64,000 bases of DNA from Paraburkholderia aromaticivorans (GTDB lineage Bacteria > Pseudomonadota > Gammaproteobacteria > Burkholderiales > Burkholderiaceae), in contig NZ_CP022989.1 of NCBI RefSeq assembly GCF_002278075.1, positions 3,534,001 to 3,598,000 on the forward strand, in the 5' to 3' direction. Below the pieces are notes generated by a model. The model was not told where the DNA came from. It saw only the letters and a list, made by a program, of their open reading frames with translations, and made no database searches. Shown here piece after piece: positions 35,551 to 44,945 of this stretch (the stretch's first letter is position 1; each line of letters opens with the position of its first letter). Made by a program: the position numbers and the translations under genes.

Positions 35551-38148
35551 TTAATGCACGACGCGTTCGAACACCAGGTTGCCGCCTTCCAGTTCGACCG
35601 GAATCACGTCTTTCGGACCGAACTTGCCAGCCAGAATCAGCTTGGCGACCGGGTTCTCGATCTCCTGCTGGATGGCGCGCTTCAGCGGCCGCGCGCCGAA
35701 CAGCGGATCGTAACCGACCTTGCCGACGTGCTCGAGCGCCGCGTCCGACACAACCAGTTGCATGTCGAGCTTGGCGAGCCGCTCGTGCAGACGCTGCAAC
35801 TGGATCCGCGCGATCGACTGGATGTTCGAACGGTCGAGTGCGTGGAACACCACCACGTCGTCGATCCGGTTCAGGAACTCGGGGCGGAAGTGCAGTTTCA
35901 CTTCTTCCCAGACCGCGTCCTTCACCGCTTCCTGCGGTTCGCCGACCATCGACTGGATCACCTGCGAACCGAGGTTCGACGTCATCACGATCACCGTGTT
36001 CTTGAAGTCCACGGTGCGGCCTTGTCCATCGGTCATCCGGCCGTCGTCGAGCACTTGCAGCAGCACGTTGAACACGTCCGGATGCGCCTTCTCGATTTCG
36101 TCGAGCAGGATCACGCTATACGGCTTGCGGCGCACGGCTTCGGTCAGATACCCGCCTTCTTCGTAGCCGACGTATCCCGGCGGCGCACCGATCAAACGCG
36201 CGACGCTGTGCTTCTCCATGAATTCGCTCATGTCGATACGGATCAGATGGTCTTCCGAATCGAACAGGAACGACGCAAGCGCCTTGCACAACTCGGTCTT
36301 GCCCACGCCGGTCGGGCCGAGGAACAGGAACGAGCCATACGGCCGGTTCGGATCCGACAGACCCGCGCGCGAGCGGCGGATCGCATCGGCCACCGCGCTG
36401 ATCGCCTCGTCCTGGCCGACCACGCGCGCGTGCAGTTTCTCTTCGATCTGCAGCAGCTTTTCACGCTCACCCTGCATCATGCGCGACACGGGAATGCCGG
36501 TGGAACGCGACACGACTTCGGCGATTTCTTCCGCACCGACCTGCGTGCGCAGCAAACGCGGCCGCGTCGGATTATTCTGCTCTTTCGCCTCGGCCTGAGT
36601 GACTTCCTTCAACTGCGCTTCGAGACCGGGCAGCTTGCCGTACTGCAACTCGGCGACCTTCTCCAGCTTGCCTTCACGTTGCAGGCGCGTGATTTCCGCG
36701 CGGGTCTTTTCGATCTCTTCCTTCAGTTGCGCGCTGCCCTGCACCGCGGCTTTTTCCGCAGTCCAGATTTCTTCGAGGTCCGAATATTCGCGATCCAGCC
36801 GCTCGATTTCCTCTTCGATCAGTTGCAGGCGCTTTTGCGACGCTTCGTCTTTTTCCTTCTTGACGGCTTCGCGCTCGATCTTCAACTGGATCAAGCGACG
36901 GTCGAGCCGGTCCATCTCTTCCGGCTTCGAGTCGATTTCCATCTTGATCTTCGAAGCCGCTTCGTCGATCAGGTCGATGGCCTTGTCCGGCAGAAACCGA
37001 TCCGTGATGTAGCGATGCGACAGCTCTGCCGCCGCGACGATCGCCGGATCGGTGATATCCACGCCGTGGTGCAGTTCGTACTTTTCCTGCAAGCCGCGCA
37101 GGATCGCGATGGTGGCTTCCACCGTCGGCTCGTCGACCAGCACCTTCTGGAAGCGGCGTTCGAGCGCGGCATCCTTTTCGATGTACTTGCGATATTCGTC
37201 GAGCGTGGTCGCGCCGACGCAGTGCAACTCGCCGCGCGAGAGCGCGGGCTTGAGCATGTTGCCCGCGTCCATCGCGCCTTCGGCCTTGCCCGCGCCGACC
37301 ATGGTGTGAATTTCGTCGATAAAGACGATGGTCTGGCCTTCGTCTTTCGCGATGTCGTTCAGTACGGCCTTCAGCCGCTCTTCGAACTCGCCGCGATACT
37401 TGGCGCCGGCCAGCAACGCCGCCATATCCAGCGACAACACGCGCTTGCCCTTGAGGGTTTCCGGCACTTCGCCGTTGACGATGCGCTGCGCCAGACCTTC
37501 GACGATCGCGGTCTTACCCACGCCCGGTTCGCCGATCAGCACCGGGTTGTTCTTGGTGCGGCGTTGCAGGATCTGGATCGAACGACGGATTTCGTCGTCG
37601 CGGCCGATCACCGGATCGAGCTTGCCGGCCCGCGCGCGCTCGGTCAGGTCCACCGTGTACTTCTTCAGCGCTTCACGCTGGCTTTCGGCGTCCTGGCTGT
37701 GCACTTGCGAGCCGCCGCGCACCGCGGCAATCGCGCTTTCGAGCGACTTGCGCGACAAGCCGTGCTGACGCGCGAGACGTCCGGCTTCGCCTTTGTCGTC
37801 CGCGACCGCGAGCAGGAACATCTCGCTCGCGATGAACGTGTCGTTGAGTTTTTGCGCTTCCTTATCGGCCTGGTTCAGCAAGCCGGTCAGCTCGCGGCCG
37901 ATCTGCACGTTGCCGTCGGTGCCCTGCACCTGCGGCAGACGCGTCATCGCGTCGCCCAGCGCCGTTTGCAGCGCCTGGACGTGCACGCCGGCACGCGAGA
38001 GCAGCGAGCGAGCCGAGCCATCCTGTTGGGCGACGAGCGCCGACAGGACGTGAACCGGTTCGATGTATTGATTGTCATGGCCGACGGCCAGACTTTGCGC
38101 ATCCGCCAGGGCTTCCTGGAATTTAGTGGTGAGTTTGTCGATTCTCAT
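35551..38148 (-). CDS. clpB: ATP-dependent disaggregase ClpB
   Basis: ClpB is the heat-inducible AAA+ disaggregase that works with DnaK. The 865 residues match the family. The N-terminal Clp-N repeats start [18 protein letters not shown]. The first AAA+ domain has [13 protein letters not shown] and [13 protein letters not shown]. The coiled-coil middle domain (about 400-530, rich in Glu, Lys and Arg) distinguishes ClpB from ClpA. The second AAA+ domain has [14 protein letters not shown] and [14 protein letters not shown], and there is no ClpP-binding loop. GGAGG precedes the chosen ATG by 7-8 bases. A sigma-32-type promoter lies upstream. Confidence 0.97.
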   Translation of the reverse strand: MRIDKLTTKFQEALADAQSLAVGHDNQYIEPVHVLSALVAQQDGSARSLLSRAGVHVQALQTALGDAMTRLPQVQGTDGNVQIGRELTGLLNQADKEAQKLNDTFIASEMFLLAVADDKGEAGRLARQHGLSRKSLESAIAAVRGGSQVHSQDAESQREALKKYTVDLTERARAGKLDPVIGRDDEIRRSIQILQRRTKNNPVLIGEPGVGKTAIVEGLAQRIVNGEVPETLKGKRVLSLDMAALLAGAKYRGEFEERLKAVLNDIAKDEGQTIVFIDEIHTMVGAGKAEGAMDAGNMLKPALSRGELHCVGATTLDEYRKYIEKDAALERRFQKVLVDEPTVEATIAILRGLQEKYELHHGVDITDPAIVAAAELSHRYITDRFLPDKAIDLIDEAASKIKMEIDSKPEEMDRLDRRLIQLKIEREAVKKEKDEASQKRLQLIEEEIERLDREYSDLEEIWTAEKAAVQGSAQLKEEIEKTRAEITRLQREGKLEKVAELQYGKLPGLEAQLKEVTQAEAKEQNNPTRPRLLRTQVGAEEIAEVVSRSTGIPVSRMMQGEREKLLQIEEKLHARVVGQDEAISAVADAIRRSRAGLSDPNRPYGSFLFLGPTGVGKTELCKALASFLFDSEDHLIRIDMSEFMEKHSVARLIGAPPGYVGYEEGGYLTEAVRRKPYSVILLDEIEKAHPDVFNVLLQVLDDGRMTDGQGRTVDFKNTVIVMTSNLGSQVIQSMVGEPQEAVKDAVWEEVKLHFRPEFLNRIDDVVVFHALDRSNIQSIARIQLQRLHERLAKLDMQLVVSDAALEHVGKVGYDPLFGARPLKRAIQQEIENPVAKLILAGKFGPKDVIPVELEGGNLVFERVVH

Positions 38149-38176
38149 CAAGAGACCTCCAATTTCGATTACCACC

Positions 38177-38204
38177 AAATGAGGCGTTTTATCCAGGTTT
38201 CAAG
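38177..38204 (-). promoter_or_regulatory. sigma-32 (RpoH) promoter of clpB
   Basis: On the minus strand a perfect -35 CTTGAAA (the seventh base position, TTTCAAG on plus, is 38198-38204) is followed after 13 bases by CCTCATTT (38184-38177). The latter matches the heat-shock -10 CCCCATnT at all but one fixed base. The clpB ATG is about 29 bases further. Confidence 0.88.
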
Positions 38205-38266
38205 CGCTTTCTTGCATCAGGCGACGATTATTTGACGTTTGACGCAAGAGAACTGCCTCACCACTT

Positions 38267-38767
38267 TCAGGTAAGCGGCGCGGGACTGCCGCCGGCCGGC
38301 GCCGCCGGTACGATCGGAATCACGCCGCTCAAGCCGAGCAGCGCGGACAGCGGGCCGTGCGGCTGCGCCACCTCGCCAATGGTATGCCGGTCGAGCTCGC
38401 AGAGGAAGGCGTGGCGCGCCGCTTCGAGCGCGCCTCGCAGTCGGCATTGCGGTGAAATGACGCAACCCCGGCGCTCACCCTGCTGGTCCGGAAAGCAACC
38501 GACCAGCGCAAAGTCGCTTTCCGTCGCGCGCACGACCTCGCCGACCGTCAGCGCACTGCTTTTCGCCGCCAGCCGCAGGCCGCCATTGCGCCCGCGCACT
38601 GTTTCGACCCACCCCAGTTCGCCGAGCTGCTGCACGACCTTCATCAAGTGGTTCTTGGAGATGCCGTACGCGTCTGAAATGTCCTGGATCGTCGACAAGC
38701 CTTCGTCGCGAACGGCCAGGTATAGCAAAACGCGTAGTGAGTAATCCGTATAGTCGGTCAGTCTCAT
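38267..38767 (-). CDS. nsrR: Rrf2-family nitric oxide-sensing repressor NsrR
   Basis: NsrR is an iron-sulfur repressor that releases DNA on reaction with NO. The 166-residue protein has the Rrf2 winged helix (MRLTDYTDYSLRVLLYLA, DISDAYGISKNHLMKVVQQLGE, GRNGGLRLA). Three cysteines follow at positions 91, 102 and 108. The CxxxxxC pair in GCVISPQCRL and the ending QPHGPLSALLGL match NsrR rather than IscR. The first Cys interval is longer than in E. coli NsrR (10 versus 4 residues between). A divergent group III truncated globin and an NsrR-like operator between them support the call. Confidence 0.9.
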   Translation of the reverse strand: MRLTDYTDYSLRVLLYLAVRDEGLSTIQDISDAYGISKNHLMKVVQQLGELGWVETVRGRNGGLRLAAKSSALTVGEVVRATESDFALVGCFPDQQGERRGCVISPQCRLRGALEAARHAFLCELDRHTIGEVAQPHGPLSALLGLSGVIPIVPAAPAGGSPAPLT

Positions 38768-38853
38768 AGCTGCAGGTATCACATGAGCGCAAGCCGCGAT
38801 CCGGGGGATAACCGCGTCGACGCAAGGGTTGCCGTGGGCCGTCCCTTCGCCCT

Positions 38854-38876
38854 AAGATGCAGGCGCTACGCATATT
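38854..38876. promoter_or_regulatory. NsrR-type operator between nsrR and the globin gene
   Basis: AAGATGC (38854-38860), nine bases, then GCATATT (38870-38876). The first half matches the NsrR half-site AAGATGC exactly. The second matches its complement at six of seven bases. The nine-base interval equals that in the 11-1-11 NsrR operator. It lies about 87 bases upstream of nsrR and 193 upstream of the globin ATG. Confidence 0.65.
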
Positions 38877-39069
38877 TTGTTGTTCTGCGCAGATAGGCGG
38901 AGTGTATGTTCCGGCAGTAATGGTAACGTTTCCTGCCTGGGGCATTCTTACGAAAAGCGGGGTATTCGCGGCCTACTTCCGTTCGTTTGGGCTCCGGTTT
39001 GAGGCCATTTCTGACATAGTGCGGCAGCGTGCCGCGACCCAACGAAGCGCCGCGTCTTCTGGAATCTGC
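38877..39069. promoter_or_regulatory. globin leader region
   Basis: The frame of the globin gene is open through this stretch back to 38857, but the translated part is not globin-like. I see no gene. With the operator just upstream it probably contains the globin promoter and a leader. Confidence 0.35.
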
Positions 39070-39615
39070 ATGAACCCGTCCTTCCCCGCCGCGCCGGCCG
39101 TCGAACGCGCCGCCCACCCTACCGAAGCGAACATCCGCGAACTGGTCTATGCCTTTTACGAGCGCGTACGTGCCGATGCGCTACTCGGCCCGGTCTTCGA
39201 CGCTACGCTGGCGGGGCGTTGGGACGATCACCTGCCCAAGATGTGCACCTTCTGGGGCAGCCTCGTGCTCGGCGCGAAGCAATACCGCGGCAACGTGCAG
39301 CAGGCGCATCAGCCGCTCGAGGGCATCGAGCCGCAGCACTTCAGCCGCTGGCTGTATCTGTTTCTCGACACGGTCCAGTCGCGCTATCAGCCGGCCGCGG
39401 CGGTCCGCTTCATGGAACCGGCGCTGCGTATCGCGCAGAGTCTGCAGTTGAGCCGTTTCGGTTGGGACTACACGATTCCGGAGGAACAACAGGCGCTGCT
39501 GGAACGGGTCGCGCCCAAACGGCCTCCGCGCGATGGTGACGACGCCGGGCACGCGGCGCGCCCGGCTGGTGAGCCGTTTCCGACGCGGATCGTCGGCCGC
39601 TCGCGGGACGAATGA
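39070..39615 (+). CDS. group III truncated hemoglobin
   Basis: A 181-residue heme protein of the truncated globin group III, a class linked to NO and oxygen handling. Probable heme-pocket residues are Tyr30 (B10) in LVYAFYERV, His54 (E7) in WDDHLPKMCTFWG, and the proximal His80 (F8) in QQAHQPLEG, followed by QHFSRWLYLF. The globin fold covers about 17-150; the C-terminal 30 residues are extra and basic. The start is the ATG at 39070, since upstream codons do not resemble a globin. It is divergent from nsrR, so it is a likely NO-inducible gene. Confidence 0.9.
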   Translation: MNPSFPAAPAVERAAHPTEANIRELVYAFYERVRADALLGPVFDATLAGRWDDHLPKMCTFWGSLVLGAKQYRGNVQQAHQPLEGIEPQHFSRWLYLFLDTVQSRYQPAAAVRFMEPALRIAQSLQLSRFGWDYTIPEEQQALLERVAPKRPPRDGDDAGHAARPAGEPFPTRIVGRSRDE

Positions 39616-39759
39616 ACTCTGCGCACGGGCTGCCGGCCGTGTTACGCCCGTCCAGCCGCCCGGCAGGCATCGCGACGAGGGCGCACCTCCGGAACTTCCG
39701 AGAACGGCGTCAAGGGGTTCACTGGTTCGAGAATCCCGCGCCCGAACCCGGACCCGCTC

Positions 39760-40236
39760 CTACTCCGCCGCCCGATTGCCCGATTCGATACCCCAGCGGG
39801 CGAGCGCCGCGTCGTCGGTGACACGGGCATCGACCCAGCGTTCGCCGGCCTCGGTCTTCTCTTTCTTCCAGAACGGCGCCTGGGTCTTCAGATAGTCCAT
39901 CACGAATTCGCACGACGCGAAAGCGTCGCCGCGATGCGCGGCCGTCGTCGCGACCAGCACGATCTGGTCGAGCGGGTACAGCTTGCCGACCCGGTGCACG
40001 ATCAACACCTCGATGCCCGGCCAGCGTTCGCGCGCGTCGACGATGATCGCCTCCAGCGACTTCTCCGTCATGCCGGGATAATGTTCGAGCTCCATCGTCT
40101 CGACCGTGCTGCCGTCGTTCAGATCGCGCACGGTGCCGACAAAGCAGGCAACCGCGCCGATCTTCGGATTGCGCGCGCGCAACCCGGCGACCTCGGCGGT
40201 GAGGTCGAAATCTTCCGTCTGGACGCGAACGGGCAT
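39760..40236 (-). CDS. moaE: molybdopterin synthase catalytic subunit MoaE
   Basis: MoaE pairs with MoaD to insert two sulfurs into precursor Z (cPMP), giving molybdopterin. The 158-residue protein has GAVACFVGTVRDLN near residue 27, ELEHYPGMTEKSLEAI, VLIVHRVGKLYPLDQIVLVA, and the catalytic lysine region KTQAPFWKKE. It begins 33 bases after moaD. The order moeA-moaD-moaE on one strand forms a cofactor operon. Confidence 0.96.
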   Translation of the reverse strand: MPVRVQTEDFDLTAEVAGLRARNPKIGAVACFVGTVRDLNDGSTVETMELEHYPGMTEKSLEAIIVDARERWPGIEVLIVHRVGKLYPLDQIVLVATTAAHRGDAFASCEFVMDYLKTQAPFWKKEKTEAGERWVDARVTDDAALARWGIESGNRAAE

Positions 40237-40269
40237 CTGGGGCTCCTGGGCGGTTAGCGGCGTGGCGGC

Positions 40270-40527
40270 TTAGCCACCGGTGACGGGCGGAAAGAACGCG
40301 ACTTCGCAGCCCTCGGTGACGCGAGTGCCGGCGCCCGTCATCACGTGGTTGCAAGCCATGCGCAGCGCGCGGCCCTCGGCGAGGGTCTCGGCCCAGACGC
40401 CGCCGCGCACGCGCAGCCACGCGCGCACGTCGCCGACAGTCGCAATGCCGTCGGGCAGATCGACGGTTTCGTCGGCCAGATCGAGCGCTTCTCGCACGCT
40501 AGCAAAATATCGGAGTTGGATCTTCAT
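40270..40527 (-). CDS. moaD: molybdopterin synthase sulfur carrier subunit MoaD
   Basis: MoaD is a ubiquitin-fold protein that carries sulfur as a C-terminal thiocarboxylate to MoaE. Starting at MKIQLRYFASVREAL it is 85 residues and ends in FFPPVTGG, with the obligatory terminal Gly-Gly. The frame is open upstream into moeA but those codons are not MoaD-like. It lies 26 bases after moeA and 33 before moaE. Confidence 0.96.
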   Translation of the reverse strand: MKIQLRYFASVREALDLADETVDLPDGIATVGDVRAWLRVRGGVWAETLAEGRALRMACNHVMTGAGTRVTEGCEVAFFPPVTGG

Positions 40528-40553
40528 CGGGATGCCGCCGGCGCTTACCGGCC

Positions 40554-41828
40554 TCAGTTCAGCAATTCGGAAAAAGGAATGAAGCGCACGGTCTCGCCCG
40601 CGCTGATCGCGTGATTCGGCGGATTGTCGATCAGGCCGTCGCCCCACACGGTCGAAGTCAGCACAGCCGAGCTCTGGTTCGCAAACAGGTCGAGCCCGCC
40701 GGCCGGGTTGATACGCGCACGCAGGAATTCGTTGCGGCGGTCGGCCTTGCTCTGCGTGAAATCCGCGCGCAGCGATAATGTGCGCGGCGCGACCGCCTGC
40801 ACGCCGGCCAGACTCAGAATGAACGGCCGCACGAACAGCAGGAAGGTCGCGAAACTGGACACCGGATTGCCCGGCAGGCCGATAAAGAAGGTTTCAGCCG
40901 ATGCCGAATCCGGTGCCGCCGCAGCCCCGTCGCGTTGCGCTCCACGGCGCACCGCGCCGAAGGCGAGCGGCTTGCCCGGCTTCATCGCGATCTGCCACAT
41001 CGCCAGACGCCCCTCCGCTTCCACAGCCGGCTTCACATGATCCTCCTCGCCCACCGACACGCCGCCGCAGGTCAGGATCAGGTCATGTGCCTCGGCGGCT
41101 TCGCGCAACGTCGCGCGGGTCGCGTCGAGCTTGTCGGCGACGATGCCGTAGTCGGTGACTTCACAGCCGAGTTTTTCCAGCAAGCCACGCAGCGTGAAAC
41201 GGTTCGAGTTGTAGATCGCGCCAGGCTTGAGCGGCTCGCCCGGCATGGTCAGCTCGTCGCCGGTGAAGAAGACGGCGACCTTGACGCGCCGCCGCACTTC
41301 GAGCCGCGCGTAGCCCACCGAGGCGGCGAGCCCCAAAGCTTGTGGCGTGAGCCGCGTGCCCGCCGGAAGGATCACCGAGCCGCTGCGGATATCCGCGCCT
41401 TGCGCCGTGATCCATTCGCCCGGTTGCGGGCTGTGCAGAAGCGTGACCTCCGCGCCGGCCACCTCGGCTTGCTCCTGCATCACGATCGCGTCGGCGCCGG
41501 ACGGCACAGTAGCGCCGGTGAAGATGCGCGCCGCCGTGCCGGGCGTCAGCGGCTCCGGCGCATGACCGGCCGGAATGCGTTGCGAGACCGGCAAGCGGAT
41601 AGCGCCCTGAGCCGTCAGATCGGCCGTGCGGACCGCGTAGCCGTCCATTGCACTGGTGTTCATCGGCGGGACGTCGAGCGGTGAAGTGACGTCGGCCGCG
41701 AGAACACGGTTCAGCGCTTCCAGCGTGGGGATCGATTCTGTGCCGGCAATCGGGCTCGCTGCGCTGAGCAGAGTCGCCAGGGCTTCGGCGGTGGCTAGCA
41801 TCGGCGCGCGGGGCGTGGGTGTGGACAT
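40554..41828 (-). CDS. moeA: molybdopterin molybdenumtransferase MoeA
   Basis: MoeA inserts molybdate into adenylylated molybdopterin. The 424-residue product shows the domain blocks of the family: VPPMNTSAMDGYAVR, ARIFTGATVPSGADAIVMQE, VKVAVFFTGDEL, the GGVSVGEEDHVKPAV motif, and GLPGNPVSSF followed by the C-terminal beta domain. It heads the moeA-moaD-moaE group. A 209-base gap with a perfect hairpin separates it from thrC. Confidence 0.96.
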   Translation of the reverse strand: MSTPTPRAPMLATAEALATLLSAASPIAGTESIPTLEALNRVLAADVTSPLDVPPMNTSAMDGYAVRTADLTAQGAIRLPVSQRIPAGHAPEPLTPGTAARIFTGATVPSGADAIVMQEQAEVAGAEVTLLHSPQPGEWITAQGADIRSGSVILPAGTRLTPQALGLAASVGYARLEVRRRVKVAVFFTGDELTMPGEPLKPGAIYNSNRFTLRGLLEKLGCEVTDYGIVADKLDATRATLREAAEAHDLILTCGGVSVGEEDHVKPAVEAEGRLAMWQIAMKPGKPLAFGAVRRGAQRDGAAAAPDSASAETFFIGLPGNPVSSFATFLLFVRPFILSLAGVQAVAPRTLSLRADFTQSKADRRNEFLRARINPAGGLDLFANQSSAVLTSTVWGDGLIDNPPNHAISAGETVRFIPFSELLN

Positions 41829-41922
41829 CTCTGGTCTCGAAGCCGCAGGTTAAAAGAATATTGTAGCGGTCGAAGCAGGAAGCCTGGGCTGCGTGGCGTG
41901 ATGAGGGGATTTCTGGAGTGTG

Positions 41923-41953
41923 GGCGCTTGCCGCGAGTCTCGCGGCAAGCGCC
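41923..41953. other. perfect 14-bp hairpin downstream of thrC
   Basis: GGCGCTTGCCGCGA (41923-41936) pairs exactly with TCGCGGCAAGCGCC (41940-41953) around a 3-base loop. No T-run follows on either strand. It lies 85 bases past the thrC stop and upstream of moeA, where a terminator is expected. Confidence 0.75.
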
Positions 41954-42037
41954 TCTTACATGGCGCGCGAGGCGCGCGGCGGACAGGCTGCGTGAGCCGT
42001 GGAGTCCCTCGCGCGTTACGGCAACGGCGAATGAGAC

Positions 42038-43489
42038 TTACGCGCCGACGTTCGCCACGATAAAGTCCTTCACGCGCTGCACGTCCGCCGGCAACACCTC
42101 GAAGCGCTGCGGCAGCGATTCGAGGCCCGCGAACGCCGCCGGCCGCTCCGGTTCGCGCAGGAGCGCCTCGCGGATCGTTTCGCCGAACTTGATCGGTTGC
42201 GCCGTCTCCAGCACGATCATCGGAATACCCGGTTGCAAATGTTCGCGCGCGACCTTCAGGCCGTCGGCCGTATGGGTGTCGATCATCGTGTCGTAGCGCT
42301 CGAACACGTCGCGGATCGTCTCCACGCGGGATTCGTGGCTGCTGCGGCCCGATACGAAACCGAATTGCTGCACGCGCGCGAAGTCGCCGCTCGCGGCGAG
42401 GTCGAAACCGCCCTTCTCCTCGACGTCGCGGAACAGTTGCAGCACGCGCGCCGGGTCGCGGCCGAGCAGATCGAATACGAAACGCTCGAAGTTGGAAGCC
42501 TTCGAAATGTCCATGCTCGGGCTGCTGGTGTGATACGTCTCGGCCGCCTTGCGCACGCGGTAAATACCCGTGCGGAAAAACTCGTCGAGCACGTCGTTCT
42601 CGTTCGTCGCCACCACCAGCTTCTCGATCGGCAACCCCATCATGCGCGCGATATGGCCCGCGCACACATTGCCGAAGTTGCCCGACGGCACCGTGAACGA
42701 CACGCGCTCGTCGTTCGACCTGGTGGCCGCGAAGTAGCCCTTGAAGTAGTACACGACCTGCGCGACGACGCGCGCCCAGTTGATCGAGTTGACCGTGCCG
42801 ATCTTGTACTTCGCCTTGAACGCGTGATCGTTCGAGACCGCTTTGACGATGTCCTGCGCGTCGTCGAACACACCTTCCACCGCGATGTTGAAGATGTTCG
42901 GATCCTGCAGGCTGTACATCTGCGCGGTCTGGAACGCGCTCATCTTCCTGTGCGGCGACAGCATGAACACGCTGATGCCCTTCTTGCCGCGCATCGCGTA
43001 TTCCGCGGCGCTGCCGGTGTCGCCGGAGGTCGCGCCGAGAATGTTGAGCGTCTGACCGTGTCTGTCCAGCGCGTATTCGAACAGGTTGCCGATCAGCTGC
43101 ATCGCCATGTCCTTGAACGCGAGCGTCGGCCCGTTCGACAGTTCCAGCAGCGACAGCGGCGCGCCGTTCTCCACGCCCAGCGTCTTCAGCGGCGTGATCT
43201 GCGCGGCGCTTTCGTCGTCGCGCACGTTGCAGTAGGTGGCCGCGGTGTAGGTCTTGCGCGTGATGGCTCGCAGATCTTCGGCGGGAATGTCGTCGACGAA
43301 TTTGGACAGGATCTCGAAGGCGAGGTCCGCGTACGGCAGGGTGCGCCAGCGCGTCAGTTCGTCAGCGGTGACGCGCGGATACTCGACGGGCAGATACAGG
43401 CCGCCGTCTTTGGCGAGACCGCCGAGCAGGATGTCAGCAAAGGTGTGGTGCTCGCCGGCGCCGGCGCCGCGGGTGGACAGGTAGTTCAT
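42038..43489 (-). CDS. thrC: threonine synthase
   Basis: ThrC turns O-phosphohomoserine into threonine using pyridoxal phosphate. The 483-residue protein opens MNYLSTRGAGAGEHHTFADILLGGLAKDGGLYLP. The PLP lysine is in LAFKDMAMQLIGN. ATSGDTGSAAEYAMRGKKGI binds phosphate, and TVPSGNFGNVCAGHIARMMG follows. This is the long proteobacterial/fungal form. It starts 8 bases after hom, so hom-thrC form an operon. Confidence 0.97.
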   Translation of the reverse strand: MNYLSTRGAGAGEHHTFADILLGGLAKDGGLYLPVEYPRVTADELTRWRTLPYADLAFEILSKFVDDIPAEDLRAITRKTYTAATYCNVRDDESAAQITPLKTLGVENGAPLSLLELSNGPTLAFKDMAMQLIGNLFEYALDRHGQTLNILGATSGDTGSAAEYAMRGKKGISVFMLSPHRKMSAFQTAQMYSLQDPNIFNIAVEGVFDDAQDIVKAVSNDHAFKAKYKIGTVNSINWARVVAQVVYYFKGYFAATRSNDERVSFTVPSGNFGNVCAGHIARMMGLPIEKLVVATNENDVLDEFFRTGIYRVRKAAETYHTSSPSMDISKASNFERFVFDLLGRDPARVLQLFRDVEEKGGFDLAASGDFARVQQFGFVSGRSSHESRVETIRDVFERYDTMIDTHTADGLKVAREHLQPGIPMIVLETAQPIKFGETIREALLREPERPAAFAGLESLPQRFEVLPADVQRVKDFIVANVGA

Positions 43490-43497
43490 AGTTCGGC

Positions 43498-44829
43498 CTA
43501 GTTCAGCGCTTCCATGCGCAGCTTCGTGACTTGCGAGACAACGGTCTTCAGCGCTTCGATCGTCTTGATCGCGGCGTTGACGTGCTTTTCGACCGTTTCG
43601 TGCGTAATCAGGATGATGTCGGTTTCGCCCTTGCCGTTCGCGTCGACCTGCTCCGATTCCTTCTGCAGCAGCGCGTCGATCGAAATGCCGGTGTCGGCCA
43701 GAATGCGGGTGATGTCGGCCAGCACGCCGGTCACGTCCGCCACCCGCAAGCGCAGGTAGTAGCCGCTCGTGACTTCGTCGATCGGCAGGATCGGGGTGCT
43801 CGACAGGCTGTCCGGCTGGAACGCCAGATGCGGCACGCGGTGCTCCGGGTCGGCCGTGTGCAGACGCGTCACGTCGACCAGATCGGCCACCACCGCGGAA
43901 GCCGTGGGCTCGGCGCCCGCGCCCTTGCCGTAGTACAGCGTGGTGCCGACCGCGTCGCCGTGCACGACGACCGCGTTCATCGCGCCTTCCACGTTCGCCA
44001 GCAGGCGTTTTTCGGGAATCAGCGTGGGATGCACGCGCAACTCGATGCCTTTATCCGTGCGGCGCGTGATGCCGAGCAGCTTGATGCGGTAGCCGAGTTC
44101 CTCGGCGTATTTGATGTCGATCGCCGCGAGCTTGCTGATGCCTTCGACGTAAGCCTTGTCGAACTGCACCGGCACGCCGAACGCGATCGCGCTCATGATG
44201 GTCGCCTTGTGCGCGGCGTCCACGCCTTCGATGTCGAAGGTCGGGTCGGCCTCGGCATAACCGAGTTCCTGCGCGGCTTTGAGCGCGGTCGCGAAATCGA
44301 GCCCGCGGTCGCGCATTTCCGAAAGAATGTAGTTCGTGGTGCCGTTGATAATGCCGGCGATGTACTGGATGCGGTTGGCCGTCAGACCTTCCCGCAGCGC
44401 CTTGATGATCGGAATGCCGCCCGCCACCGCCGCCTCGAACGACACCATCACGCCGTTGGCGCGTGCCGCTTCGAAAATCTCCGTGCCGTGCACCGCGAGT
44501 AGCGCCTTGTTGGCGGTCACCACGTGCTTGCGGTTCTTGATCGCGCGCAGAACGAGGTCGCGCGCCACGCCCGTGCCGCCGATCATCTCGGCCACGATAT
44601 CGATCGACGGGTCGTCGACCACCGCATTGAAGTCGTCGGTCAGCGCCACGGTGCCGGCCTCGACGCCGAGCGCCGCGCTCGCTTTGGCGGGATTGCGCAC
44701 GGCAATGCGCGCAATCTCGATGCCGCGGCCCGCGCGGCGTTTGATTTCTTCCTGATTGCGGCGCAGTACCGTGAAGGTGCCGCTGCCTACCGTGCCGAAG
44801 CCCAGCAGTCCAACTTTGATCGGTTCCAT
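43498..44829 (-). CDS. hom: homoserine dehydrogenase with C-terminal ACT domain
   Basis: Reduces aspartate semialdehyde to homoserine for threonine and methionine synthesis. The 443 residues start at MEPIKVGLLGFGTVG, where GFGTVGSG is the nucleotide-binding loop. Catalytic-domain blocks include VTANKALLAVHG, FEAAVAGGIPIIKALREGL, INGTTNYILSEM and YAEADPTFDIEGVDAAHK. A C-terminal ACT domain (from about 355, YYLRLRVADVTGVLADITRILAD) points to feedback control by threonine. The open frame continues upstream through alaA sequence but is not part of the enzyme. It lies downstream of alaA on the same strand. Confidence 0.97.
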   Translation of the reverse strand: MEPIKVGLLGFGTVGSGTFTVLRRNQEEIKRRAGRGIEIARIAVRNPAKASAALGVEAGTVALTDDFNAVVDDPSIDIVAEMIGGTGVARDLVLRAIKNRKHVVTANKALLAVHGTEIFEAARANGVMVSFEAAVAGGIPIIKALREGLTANRIQYIAGIINGTTNYILSEMRDRGLDFATALKAAQELGYAEADPTFDIEGVDAAHKATIMSAIAFGVPVQFDKAYVEGISKLAAIDIKYAEELGYRIKLLGITRRTDKGIELRVHPTLIPEKRLLANVEGAMNAVVVHGDAVGTTLYYGKGAGAEPTASAVVADLVDVTRLHTADPEHRVPHLAFQPDSLSSTPILPIDEVTSGYYLRLRVADVTGVLADITRILADTGISIDALLQKESEQVDANGKGETDIILITHETVEKHVNAAIKTIEALKTVVSQVTKLRMEALN

Positions 44830-44945
44830 GCAGCGTGTGTTTTCGAGTAGATGATTAAAAGTAAACAGGTCTGGCGCGTTCCGGACGGCGCGACGCGGAC
44901 CCGCATGTCCCGCGAGCCGTGCCCCGCCATGCGCGCTATTGTGCG

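Noticed and set aside
35482..38235. 917-codon plus-strand open frame opposite clpB
   Set aside because: Clearly an antisense shadow of ClpB, rich in Arg, Phe, His and Leu, with no recognisable motif.
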